A stretch of DNA of 64,000 nucleotides from the NCBI RefSeq assembly GCF_044389085.1, contig NZ_JBIRXP010000008.1:62001-126000 (forward strand), read 5' to 3'. The notes below the pieces were generated by a model. The model searched no databases. It was not told the origin of the DNA and saw nothing but the letters and a program-made list of their open reading frames with translations. The position numbers and the translations under genes are program-made. Shown piece after piece: positions 1 to 6,598 of the stretch. Positions within the stretch are counted from its first letter, which is position 1; each line of letters begins with the position of its first letter. Source of the DNA: Isoptericola sp044389085 (GTDB taxonomy: Bacteria; Actinomycetota; Actinomycetes; Actinomycetales; Cellulomonadaceae).

Positions 1-491
1 TCGAGTCGTTCCTGTTCTACTCCGGCTTCTACGCGCCGATGTACTGGTCCAGCCGTGCGAAGCTCACGAACACGGCCGACCTCATCCGCCTCATCATCCG
101 CGACGAGGCCGTGCACGGGTACTACATCGGCTACAAGTACCAGAAGGGGCTGGCGCAGGTCAGCCAGACCGAGCAGGACGAGCTCAAGGCGTACACGTTC
201 GAGCTGCTCTTCGAGCTGTACGAGAACGAGGTCGAGTACACCGACGCGCTGTACGGCGAGCTCGGGCTCACCGAGGACGTCAAGGCGTTCCTGCGGTACA
301 ACGCCAACAAGGCCCTGATGAACCTGGGCTACGAGGCGCTGTTCCCCAAGGAGGACACGGCCGTCAACCCGGCCATCCTCGCCGCGCTGTCGCCGAACGC
401 CGACGAGAACCACGACTTCTTCTCCGGGTCGGGCTCGTCGTACGTCATCGGCAAGGCCGTGGCCACCGAGGACGACGACTGGGACTTCTGA
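1..491 (+). CDS. nrdF: Class Ib ribonucleotide reductase beta subunit, C-terminal part
   Basis: The window opens inside this gene; the frame is open from base 3 to TGA at 489-491, giving about 162 residues of a family usually near 320. The protein supplies the metal/tyrosyl radical centre that activates the NrdE subunit for dNTP synthesis in the cytoplasm. The segment RDEAVHGYYIGYKYQ, with the Glu and His metal ligands of the last ligand helix, is diagnostic of NrdF, and the acidic aromatic tail ending DDDWDF is the peptide that docks on NrdE. nrdE, nrdI and nrdH are expected upstream, outside the window. The gene runs into the repeat array at 496-638, which probably ends its transcript. Identity is secure; only the 5' part is missing. 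Confidence 0.95.
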   Translation, partial: ESFLFYSGFYAPMYWSSRAKLTNTADLIRLIIRDEAVHGYYIGYKYQKGLAQVSQTEQDELKAYTFELLFELYENEVEYTDALYGELGLTEDVKAFLRYNANKALMNLGYEALFPKEDTAVNPAILAALSPNADENHDFFSGSGSSYVIGKAVATEDDDWDF

Positions 492-495
492 CCCG

Positions 496-638
496 GCCGA
501 GGTAGTCCGAGATTTGCCGAGGTAGTCCGAAGGGGCGGTCCGCACACTGTGCGGACCGCCCCTTCGGACTACCTCGGCAAAAGAGGAACTACCTCGGCAG
601 ATCTCGAACTACCTCGCCGGGGGTGGAACTACCTCGGC
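496..638. repeat. Six 20-nt-spaced copies of GCCGAGGTAGTYC in two opposed blocks
   Basis: Two forward copies of GCCGAGGTAGTCC begin at 496 and 516. Four reverse copies (G-AACTACCTCGGC type; the third reads CTCGCC) end at 578, 598, 618 and 638, so the period is exactly 20 nt in both blocks. The blocks are joined by the hairpin at 516-578. The last copy abuts the stop codon of the phosphoribosyltransferase at 639-641. The period is not a multiple of three, so the array is not protein coding. It could be multiple protein-binding sites on one face of the helix, a composite terminator, or the relic of a small repeat element. Confidence 0.85.
516..578. terminator. Perfect 63-nt hairpin between convergent nrdF and phosphoribosyltransferase
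   Basis: Two 31-nt arms (516-546 and 548-578) are exact reverse complements around a single C at 547. The genes on both sides converge on it, which fits a bidirectional terminator. There is no T-tract on either side, and the perfect 31-bp stem is much longer than usual intrinsic terminators, so a repeat-element origin is also possible. Confidence 0.6.
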
Positions 639-1181
639 TCAGGCGTCGGCGGAGTGCGCGCCGGTGACGGGCGGGTCGGCGGACCACGGGAACGTGATCC
701 AGCGGTCGGTGTCCCGCCAGGAGTAGTCCGGCCGGATGATCGTGCGGGGCTTGGTGTAGAGCACCACCGAGCGGGCGTCGGCGCCCTGCTTGGCGAGCAT
801 GTCCATGACGAGCGCGAGGGTGCGGCCCGAGTCGGCGACGTCGTCCACCACGAGCACCTTGGAGCCGGGCAGCTCGGAGGTGTCCATGAGCGGCGGGAGC
901 ACGCGCGGGTCGTCGAGCGTCTTGCCGATGTCGGTGTAGAACTCGACGTTCATCGTGCCCACGCCCTTGGTGCCCAGGGCGTACGCCATGGCGCCACCGG
1001 GCACCAGGCCGCCGCGCGCGACGGCGATGACGACGTCGGGCAGGAACCCGCTGTCGACGACCTGCTGGGCGAGCTCGCGGATCGCGACGGGCAGGAGGGT
1101 CCAGGTGAGGACCTCCCGCTCCGGGCCGACGGTGTCGTCGGCGGGCGCGAGGGGCTCGGCGGGGGTGGGCTCAGCGCTCAT
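639..1181 (-). CDS. Phosphoribosyltransferase (hypoxanthine/xanthine PRT-like)
   Basis: 180 residues. The PRPP-binding motif VLVVDDVADSGRT lies at about residues 109-121, preceded by the small-residue loop VARGGLVPG at about 54-62. This is the type I PRTase fold that transfers a phosphoribosyl group from PRPP to a purine base. Actinobacterial proteins of this length are annotated as purine or generic phosphoribosyltransferases; the exact base is not fixed by the visible residues. The first 20 or so residues are Pro/Ala-rich and probably disordered. The ATG at 1181 lies 8 nt downstream of a TAGTCT -10 hexamer, which suggests a leaderless mRNA and supports this start. It converges on nrdF across the repeat array. 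A cytoplasmic salvage role is inferred. Confidence 0.85.
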   Translation of the reverse strand: MSAEPTPAEPLAPADDTVGPEREVLTWTLLPVAIRELAQQVVDSGFLPDVVIAVARGGLVPGGAMAYALGTKGVGTMNVEFYTDIGKTLDDPRVLPPLMDTSELPGSKVLVVDDVADSGRTLALVMDMLAKQGADARSVVLYTKPRTIIRPDYSWRDTDRWITFPWSADPPVTGAHSADA

Positions 1182-1189
1182 GGCACCTG

Positions 1190-1195
1190 AGACTA
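1190..1195 (-). promoter_or_regulatory. -10 hexamer TAGTCT, leaderless promoter of the phosphoribosyltransferase
   Basis: On the minus strand TAGTCT fits the actinobacterial TANNNT -10 and ends 8 nt before the ATG at 1181, leaving no room for a Shine-Dalgarno sequence. Inferred from position and sequence only. Confidence 0.45.
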
Positions 1196-1250
1196 CGCGC
1201 GACGGCGGGCCCCCGGTGACCGGGAGCCCGCCGTCGTGAGAGGCCGGGGA

Positions 1251-2219
1251 TCAGTCCGCGTCGAGGATGTCCACGACGAAGACGAGCGTCTGGCCGGCGA
1301 GCTCGTTGCTGTCGCTCTTCTCGGCGCCGTACGCCTGGTCCGCGGGGATGACGAGCAGCACCTGGCTGCCCACGGTCTGGCCGGCGAGGCCGTCCGTCCA
1401 CCCCGGGATGACCTGCTGGAGCGAGAACGAGGACGGGGTGCCGCGGTCCCACGACGAGTCGAACTGCTCGCCGTCGAGCGTCCACCCCGTGTACTGCGCG
1501 GTGACGGTCTGGTCCTTCGTGACCTTGGCGCCGTCGCCCTTGATGAGGGTCTGGGCGACGAGGTCCTTGGGCGCCTCGTACCCGTCCGGGATCTCCACCG
1601 AGGGCTTGCCGGAGTCGTCCAGCGTCACGGTCGGCAGGCCCTTCTCCGGCTCGACGGCCGTGCCCTCCGCGCGGCTGGGGACCTTCGTCGCGTCGGTCAC
1701 CTCGACGACGTTGACCATCGTCGCCGTGGAGCCGTCCTGGCCCTGCACGGGGTTGGCGACCAGGAGGCGCGTGCCGACCTTCTGCCCGGTCAGGGGCTCG
1801 GTGAGGACGCCGTAATTCGCGTCGCCGAGGATGAAGCTCTGCGGGGCCTTCTGCTCCCAGGAGGAGCCCTGGGTGGAGCCGTCGGTGCCGAGGAAGGCGA
1901 CGGTGTCCATGGTGATCTTCATGCCCTCGGCGAGCTCGGCGCCGTCGCCCTCGTCGATGACGCGCGACGTGGGCACCGACACCTCGAGCGGCGTCTCGAA
2001 CGTCACCTTCGGCTCTGCACCGGCCTTGCCCTCGACCTTCACGGACTCGAGGGCGGCGACGTCCTCCTTGGTCGGCTCGGGAGCCTCGGTGGCCGGCGAC
2101 GACGACGCGGAGGCCGACGGCGTGGCGCCGTCGCCGGACGAGTCGTCGGCGCAGGCGGTCAGGGTCAGGGCCGCGGCCAGCGCCAGCGCGGTGGCGGCGG
2201 CGGACGTGCGGAGCTTCAC
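1251..2219 (-). CDS. FKBP-type peptidyl-prolyl isomerase lipoprotein
   Basis: 322 residues starting at GTG 2219, preceded by GAAGGA about 8 nt upstream. The frame stays open further upstream, but this start gives a clean lipoprotein signal: basic N-terminus, Ala/Leu-rich core and lipobox LTAC with the lipidated Cys at 23. The C-terminal part (about 220-322) is an FKBP domain, with AQYTGWTLDGEQFDSSWDRG, FSLQQVIPGWTDGLAGQ and VLLVIPADQAYG. The middle region (about 90-200) has a weaker second FKBP-like pattern (FLGTDGSTQGSSWEQ, GVLTEPLTGQKVGTRLLV), so a tandem, partly degenerate FKBP is likely. It would act outside the membrane in folding of exported proteins. Upstream is the divergent small Cys/His gene at 2349. 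Confidence 0.9.
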   Translation of the reverse strand: MKLRTSAAATALALAAALTLTACADDSSGDGATPSASASSSPATEAPEPTKEDVAALESVKVEGKAGAEPKVTFETPLEVSVPTSRVIDEGDGAELAEGMKITMDTVAFLGTDGSTQGSSWEQKAPQSFILGDANYGVLTEPLTGQKVGTRLLVANPVQGQDGSTATMVNVVEVTDATKVPSRAEGTAVEPEKGLPTVTLDDSGKPSVEIPDGYEAPKDLVAQTLIKGDGAKVTKDQTVTAQYTGWTLDGEQFDSSWDRGTPSSFSLQQVIPGWTDGLAGQTVGSQVLLVIPADQAYGAEKSDSNELAGQTLVFVVDILDAD

Positions 2220-2348
2220 GGGGGAGTCCTTCGGTCGGCGGGGACGAACCGGGCCACTGTAACGGCACGACCTGATCGCGCCGTCCAGGGTCCCGCGACC
2301 TCCCGGCCGGCCCGCCGGCCGTGGCGCCGTCGCGCGACAATGGGTGCC

Positions 2349-2648
2349 ATGCCGTCCCGCCGACCCTCCCGCAAGCGCCCCTGGGGCGCGGAACCCCCGC
2401 CGCTCGACCTCGACCGTGCCCTGGGCGGCGTCCGCAGGGAGAGCGCGGCGGACGGCGAGTGGACGGTGCGCCGGCTGCGCGGCGGCGACAAGCCCTACCG
2501 CTGCCCCGCGTGCCACCAGGAGATCCCGGCCGGCACCCCGCACGTGGTCGCCTGGCAGCGGGACGTCGTCGGGGGCGAGGCCGCGGGCCTCGAGGACCGC
2601 CGCCACTGGCACTCCTCCTGCTGGGAGCGGCGGGCCCGGCTGCTCTGA
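2349..2648 (+). CDS. Small conserved actinobacterial Cys/His (zinc-ribbon-like) protein
   Basis: 99 residues, basic at both ends. The core YRCPACHQEIPAGTPHVVAW has a CxxC pair (C52, C55), and the tail RHWHSSCW adds His and Cys (H86, H88, C91), a plausible metal site. Proteins with this pattern are widespread in actinobacteria and often carry the uninformative name ATP/GTP-binding protein; no nucleotide-binding motif is visible here. An in-frame ATG at 2340 is possible, but a GACAAT hexamer (2336-2341) 7 nt before 2349 favours the second ATG on a leaderless transcript. It is followed after 50 nt by an alpha/beta hydrolase. Function unknown. Confidence 0.75.
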   Translation: MPSRRPSRKRPWGAEPPPLDLDRALGGVRRESAADGEWTVRRLRGGDKPYRCPACHQEIPAGTPHVVAWQRDVVGGEAAGLEDRRHWHSSCWERRARLL

Positions 2649-2685
2649 ACGTGCCGCCGGCCCGGCCTGCAGCGCCCGGCCGAAC

Positions 2686-2691
2686 TACGCT
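2686..2691 (+). promoter_or_regulatory. -10 hexamer TACGCT upstream of the first alpha/beta hydrolase
   Basis: TACGCT matches TANNNT and ends 7 nt before the ATG at 2699. A GGAGG lies within that 7-nt gap, so the start may be used both leaderless and from a longer transcript. Confidence 0.35.
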
Positions 2692-2698
2692 GGAGGCG

Positions 2699-3472
2699 AT
2701 GAACGACGACGCCACCGGACACGACACCGGCCACCAGATCCGCTCCCTCACGATGCTGCCCGCCCGCCGTGAGGACGTCGACCTGCACACCGCGGACGGC
2801 CTCACGCTGGTCGGCGAGCTCGCCCTGCCGGCCGACCGCGACCCGGTCGCGACCCTCCTCACCTTCCACCCGCTGCCCACGCACGGCGGCTACATGGACT
2901 CGCACGTCTACCGCAAGGCGGCCTGGCGGCTCCCGGCGCTCGCCGACCTCGCCGTCCTGCGCTTCAACACGCGCGGCACGTCCTCGCCCCGCGGCACCTC
3001 CGACGGAGCTTTCGACGGCGGCGACGCGGAGCGGTACGACGTGGCGGCCGCGATCGAGCTCGCGGAGTTCCGCGAGCTGCCGCGCCCGTGGCTCGTGGGC
3101 TGGTCGTTCGGCACCGAGCTGGTGCTCAAGCACGGCACCGACCCGGCCGTGGAGGGCGCGATCCTGCTCTCGCCGCCGCTGCACCGCGCCACGGACGCCG
3201 ACCTCGACCGCTGGGCCGAGTTCGGCCGCCCGCTCGTCGTCCTGGTGCCCGAGCACGACGACTACCTGCGCCCCGACGAGGCCCGGCGCCGGTTCGCGCG
3301 CGTACCGCAGGCCGAGGTGATCGGCGTCGACGGCGCGAAGCACCTGTGGGTCGGGGAGCCGGCGGTGCGCCGGGTCCTCGACGAGATCGTCGGGCACGTG
3401 CTGCCCGGCCACGCCCCGCTGCCCACGCACTACGACGGCGAGGTGAGGCAGGCCGAGACCGTGCCGCGATGA
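2699..3472 (+). CDS. Alpha/beta hydrolase (CocE/NonD-type small esterase-like)
   Basis: 257 residues. The nucleophile elbow GWSFG places the catalytic Ser at 136. A candidate acid lies in PEHDDYL (D187/D188) and the His in GAKHLW (H215), in the usual order. The text around HPLPTHGG and LRFNTRGTSSPRG resembles the small dienelactone-hydrolase-like alpha/beta hydrolases with an oxyanion loop after the first strand. No signal peptide is visible, so it should be cytoplasmic. The ATG has GGAGG just upstream. The substrate cannot be told from sequence. A 14-bp tandem repeat separates it from the next hydrolase, and the two are on the same strand. Confidence 0.8.
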   Translation: MNDDATGHDTGHQIRSLTMLPARREDVDLHTADGLTLVGELALPADRDPVATLLTFHPLPTHGGYMDSHVYRKAAWRLPALADLAVLRFNTRGTSSPRGTSDGAFDGGDAERYDVAAAIELAEFRELPRPWLVGWSFGTELVLKHGTDPAVEGAILLSPPLHRATDADLDRWAEFGRPLVVLVPEHDDYLRPDEARRRFARVPQAEVIGVDGAKHLWVGEPAVRRVLDEIVGHVLPGHAPLPTHYDGEVRQAETVPR

Positions 3473-3526
3473 GGCTCGGACGGGGTCCGTGGGCAGGACG
3501 ACGGGCCACGACACACACCACGATGC

Positions 3527-3590
3527 GATGACGACGACGCGATGACGACGACGCGATGACGACGACGCGATGACGACGACGCGATGACGA
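3527..3590 (+). repeat. 14-bp tandem repeat, about 4.6 copies, ending at a Shine-Dalgarno sequence
   Basis: The unit GATGACGACGACGC starts at 3527, 3541, 3555, 3569 and, partially, 3583. The period of 14 puts an ATG in each copy in successive reading frames, so the array is not coding. It runs directly into GGAG (3591-3594), the ribosome site of the hydrolase starting at 3601. Copy number could change promoter or leader spacing by slippage. Confidence 0.9.
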
Positions 3591-3600
3591 GGAGTCGACG

Positions 3601-4446
3601 ATGACCACCACCTCCGCGCTCCTGGCGACCTACCCGCTCCGCGAGGGGGCGGGCACGCCGGTCGTGCTGCTGCACGGTTTCCCGCTGGACCACCGCATGT
3701 GGGCGGCCGCGGCGCAGGCCCTGCCGGAGGGGGTGCGCGCGATCGGCGTGGACCTGCCCGGCCAGGGGCATTCCGACCTCGGCGGCATGCCCCCGCGGCT
3801 CGAGGACGTCGCCGACGCCGTGCACCGCACCATGCGGGAGCAGGGCGAGGGCAACGCGGTCGTGGTCGGCCTGTCCATGGGCGGCTACGTGGCGCTCGCC
3901 CTGGCGGAGCGGCACCCCGGGTTCGTCGTCGGGCTCGGCCTGGTGGACACCAAGTCGACCGCCGACCTCGACGCCGCACGCGCCAACCGCCTGCGGATCG
4001 CGACCGCGGTCACCGAGGGGCAGACGCTCGACCCGGTGCTCAGCATGCCCGGCACGCTGCTGGGGCCGACGAGCGTGGAGAAGCGGCGGAACCTCTTCCC
4101 GCTGCTCGAGTCCTGGATCCGAGCGCAGTCCCCGACGGGGGTCGCCTGGGCGCAGCGCGCGATGGCGGCACGTCCGGACCGCACCGAGGTGCTGCGGACG
4201 TTCGACGGGCCGGTGTCCGTGGTGGTCGGTGCGGAGGACCAGGTGACGCCGCTGGTCGAGGCCGAGCACATGGTGCACGCCGCGCGCGACGGCGCGCTGA
4301 CCGTCGTCCCGGCAGCCGGGCACATGAGCGCGGTCGAGGACCCGGCCACCGTCGCCGCCGCGATCGGGCTGCTGCACCGCCGCGTGTCCGAGCGCACCAA
4401 CCCGCCCCGGTGGCCCTGGCAGTACCGGCCGGCGCCGACCACCTGA
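3601..4446 (+). CDS. Alpha/beta fold hydrolase
   Basis: 281 residues with a clear hydrolase triad: oxyanion HGFPLDHRMW at about 25-34, nucleophile elbow GLSMGG (Ser92), Asp in GAEDQVTP (D213) and His in AAGHMSAVEDP (H241). This order and spacing fit the esterase/haloperoxidase/3-oxoadipate enol-lactonase group; which reaction is run cannot be told. There is no signal peptide. The start ATG sits 6 nt after GGAG at the end of the 14-bp repeat array. Two copies of a 14-nt direct repeat follow the stop, then a hairpin region containing an assembly gap. It converges on the coiled-coil gene at 4735-6291. Confidence 0.85.
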   Translation: MTTTSALLATYPLREGAGTPVVLLHGFPLDHRMWAAAAQALPEGVRAIGVDLPGQGHSDLGGMPPRLEDVADAVHRTMREQGEGNAVVVGLSMGGYVALALAERHPGFVVGLGLVDTKSTADLDAARANRLRIATAVTEGQTLDPVLSMPGTLLGPTSVEKRRNLFPLLESWIRAQSPTGVAWAQRAMAARPDRTEVLRTFDGPVSVVVGAEDQVTPLVEAEHMVHAARDGALTVVPAAGHMSAVEDPATVAAAIGLLHRRVSERTNPPRWPWQYRPAPTT

Positions 4447-4447
4447 C

Positions 4448-4475
4448 CAGGTCGCCCCGCCCAGGTCGCCCCGCC
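4448..4475 (+). repeat. Two direct copies of CAGGTCGCCCCGCC
   Basis: The 14-nt unit occupies 4448-4461 and 4462-4475, immediately after the hydrolase stop codon. It is noncoding and of unknown role. Confidence 0.7.
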
Positions 4476-4484
4476 CAGACGCGA

Positions 4485-4722
4485 GACGCCGCGGGGCCCC
4501 CCCCCCCCCGGGGGGGGCCCCCGGCGGCCCCCCCCCGGGGGCCGGCCCTGGGCCGGGCCCCCGGGCCCCTCTCGGGCGCGGCGGGCGCGGNNNNNNNNNN
4601 GGGGGGCCCCCGCCCCCCCGGGCGGGCCCCCCCCCCCCCCCCGGCCCCCCCCCCCCGGGCCCCCCCCCCCCCCCGCCCCCCCCCCCGGCCCCCCCCCCCC
4701 GGGGGGGGGGCCCCGCGGCGTC
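4485..4722. other. Assembly gap (4591-4600 N) inside poly-C/poly-G and an inverted repeat
   Basis: The 10-N gap is flanked by long C and G runs that look like low-quality consensus. The outer ends are real-looking and palindromic: GACGCCGCGGGGC at 4485-4497 is the exact reverse complement of GCCCCGCGGCGTC at 4710-4722. The site lies between convergent genes, where a bidirectional terminator hairpin is expected. The natural sequence is therefore probably a compact G+C-rich hairpin that was badly sequenced. Frames through this stretch should not be trusted. Confidence 0.75.
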
Positions 4723-4734
4723 ACGACGCGTGGC

Positions 4735-6291
4735 TCAGGCCTTGGACGGGGCCCGCGAGCCCTTCTCGGCCTCGTCGTCGGCGTCGTCACCGGCCGCGTC
4801 GTCAGCCGTGTCATCAGCCTCGCCGGCGGCGTCGGCCGCCTCGACCTCGTCCTCGGCCTCGCCGTGGTCGGACTGCTCCGGCTCCGAGGCGGCGTCCGCG
4901 GCCGGCTGCTCGTCGGCCGGCTCCGGCTCGGCGTCGGCGGCCTCTGCGGCCTCGACGTCTGCGTCCGTGGCCGGCGCGTCGACGGTCTCGGCCTGGGGGG
5001 CGGGGGGAGCGGGGACGGCCGCCTGCACGACGGCGACGGGCTGGCCGGCGCCGGCCGGCGTCGCGGGGGCCGACTTCTCCGCGCCGAGCAGCCCGCGCAG
5101 CTCCTCGAGGTAGGAGTTGATCGAGTCGTGCCGGCGGGTGAGGTCCTCGAGCTGTCGGGTGGCGGTGGAGCGGTGGTTCTCCGCCTCGACGCGTGCGTCG
5201 TTGACCATCTGCTCGGTGAACTCGCGCGCTTCGGCCACGATCCCGTCCGCGGTGCGGCGGGCGTCCGCGACGAGAGCCTTGACGTAGGCGTCGGACTCCG
5301 CGCGGACCTTCTCCGCCTGCTGCAGGGCGAGGGCGACCCGCTGCTCGGCCTCCGCCGCGTGCTCCTCCGCGGCGCGGACGAGGAGGTCGGTCTCCTGTCG
5401 CGCCGTCTCGTGCCGTGCGGCGGCCTCGTGCTCCACCTGCTCGCGGCGCTGCGCGATCTCCAGCTCGGCGTCGGCCAGGGCGGCCCGGGCCTGCTCGCGC
5501 AGCTGCTCCAGCTCGCTCGTCACGGCGTCCGACGCCTCGGCGGCCTGGTGCTTCGCCTCGGCGATGATGCGGGCGGCCTCGCGGCGGGTGCGCTCGAGGA
5601 GGTCGGTCGACTCGCGGTCGGCCTCTTCGCGCAGGGCCGCGGCCTCGGCGGCGGCCTGCGCCCGCTGCTGCGCGGTGTCGCGCTCGGCGGAGACGCGCAG
5701 CTCCGTCGTCTCGCGCTCCGCGGTGGAGCGCTGGACGCCGATCTCGCGCTCGAGCGTCGCGCGCCGCTCGCTCTCCTCCGCGGACAGCGTGCTGGTGATG
5801 AGGGCGGCCTCGCGCTCGGCGGACCCGACGAGCTCCTCGGCGCGGCGCTGGGCGGCGAGCAGCGTGCCCTCCGCCTCGGCAGCCGTGGTGGACCGGATCT
5901 CCTCGGCCTCCCGGCGGGCGCTGCCCAGGAGCTCCGAGGCCTCGGACTCCGCGCGGGCGCGCACCTGGCCGGCGGACAGCTTGGCCCGCGCCATGATGTC
6001 CGCGGCCTGCTGGTTCGCCTGGGTGAGCACCTCGGTGGACTGCTCCTCCGCGGACCGCAGGAGCCGCTCGACGCGCGAGCCCAGGCCGGCGTAGGACGGC
6101 TTCTCGTTCTCCCGCAGCTGGCGCTGCGCGAGCGCGAGCTCCGAGGAGATCTGCATGGCGCGTGCGTCGGTGCTCTCGACGTTCCGGCGCGCCTCCTCGA
6201 GCGCCTGCTCGAGTCGGGCGATGTGACCGTCCACCTGCGCGCGGTCGTAACCGCGCATGGTGATCGGGAAGAGCGTGCGCTCGTCGGACAC
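4735..6291 (-). CDS. DivIVA-domain-like long coiled-coil protein (polar growth/cell-envelope scaffold type)
   Basis: 518 residues if begun at GTG 6291, which has an ideal GGAGGT 6 nt upstream. An ATG at 6309 is in frame but lacks a ribosome site. The N-terminus FPITMRGYDRAQVDGHI resembles the DivIVA/GpsB membrane-targeting domain. Residues about 25-420 are an almost uninterrupted Ala/Glu/Arg coiled coil with repeated A-E-x-x-A-x-x-L steps. The last 110 residues are an acidic Ala/Asp/Glu/Pro tail with low complexity, ending GSRAPSKA. This layout is like the actinobacterial Scy/FilP/Wag31-associated scaffolds that organise polar growth, but no ortholog can be fixed. It is probably cytoplasmic and attached to the inner face of the membrane. 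Its 3' end abuts the gap region. Confidence 0.75.
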   Translation of the reverse strand: MSDERTLFPITMRGYDRAQVDGHIARLEQALEEARRNVESTDARAMQISSELALAQRQLRENEKPSYAGLGSRVERLLRSAEEQSTEVLTQANQQAADIMARAKLSAGQVRARAESEASELLGSARREAEEIRSTTAAEAEGTLLAAQRRAEELVGSAEREAALITSTLSAEESERRATLEREIGVQRSTAERETTELRVSAERDTAQQRAQAAAEAAALREEADRESTDLLERTRREAARIIAEAKHQAAEASDAVTSELEQLREQARAALADAELEIAQRREQVEHEAAARHETARQETDLLVRAAEEHAAEAEQRVALALQQAEKVRAESDAYVKALVADARRTADGIVAEAREFTEQMVNDARVEAENHRSTATRQLEDLTRRHDSINSYLEELRGLLGAEKSAPATPAGAGQPVAVVQAAVPAPPAPQAETVDAPATDADVEAAEAADAEPEPADEQPAADAASEPEQSDHGEAEDEVEAADAAGEADDTADDAAGDDADDEAEKGSRAPSKA

Positions 6292-6598
6292 GTGCAGACC
6301 TCCGTACATGGTGGGTGCCCCGGCGTCGCCAGGATAGTGGCGGGGGCAGGGCGCCGATACTCGGGACATTCTGGCCCTGGCGGGACGAGTCGGACATCGT
6401 CCCACGCCGGGTCGGGGCAACGCGACGGCGTCGCCCCGGCAGTGTTCCACGGGTCGTGACGAGCCGCAGGAGCCCGGGAGCGACGGACGTACGCGAGTCG
6501 TGAAGGGTTCGTGAACCGCACCCTGCCAGGGCCGTCACGTGGACGGAGCCCACCCGGCCGTCCCTATGCTGGACTGTCCACGTCGAAGGGAAAGCTCG
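6292..6598. promoter_or_regulatory. Divergent promoter region between coiled-coil gene and membrane protein operon
   Basis: 307 nt with no convincing gene. On the minus strand TATCCT (complement at 6331-6336) is a good -10 for the coiled-coil gene, giving a leader of about 35 nt. On the plus strand TATGCT (6565-6570) is a good -10 for the membrane-protein gene. A 12-nt dyad, GGTTC-GT-GAACC at 6506-6517, lies about 50 nt upstream of that -10 and could be an operator. No -35 element is clear for either. Confidence 0.5.

Noticed and set aside
496..638. 20-nt-spaced repeats as a CRISPR array or plasmid-type origin iterons
   Set aside because: Repeats and spacers are too short and occur in both orientations; there is no replication gene or AT-rich segment nearby.
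549..1190. Open frame on the plus strand through the repeat array
   Set aside because: It is antisense to the phosphoribosyltransferase, and its first codons translate the hairpin and the 20-nt repeats.
3527..3590. Tandem repeats as a CRISPR array
   Set aside because: The units are contiguous 14-mers without spacers and there are no cas genes.
4446..4734. Low-complexity open frames through the poly-C/poly-G stretch
   Set aside because: They consist of Gly/Pro/Arg runs across an N gap and are sequence artefacts.
6309..6309. ATG 6309 as start of the coiled-coil protein
   Set aside because: It has no ribosome site, whereas GTG 6291 has GGAGGT at ideal spacing and still keeps the whole DivIVA-like N-terminus.
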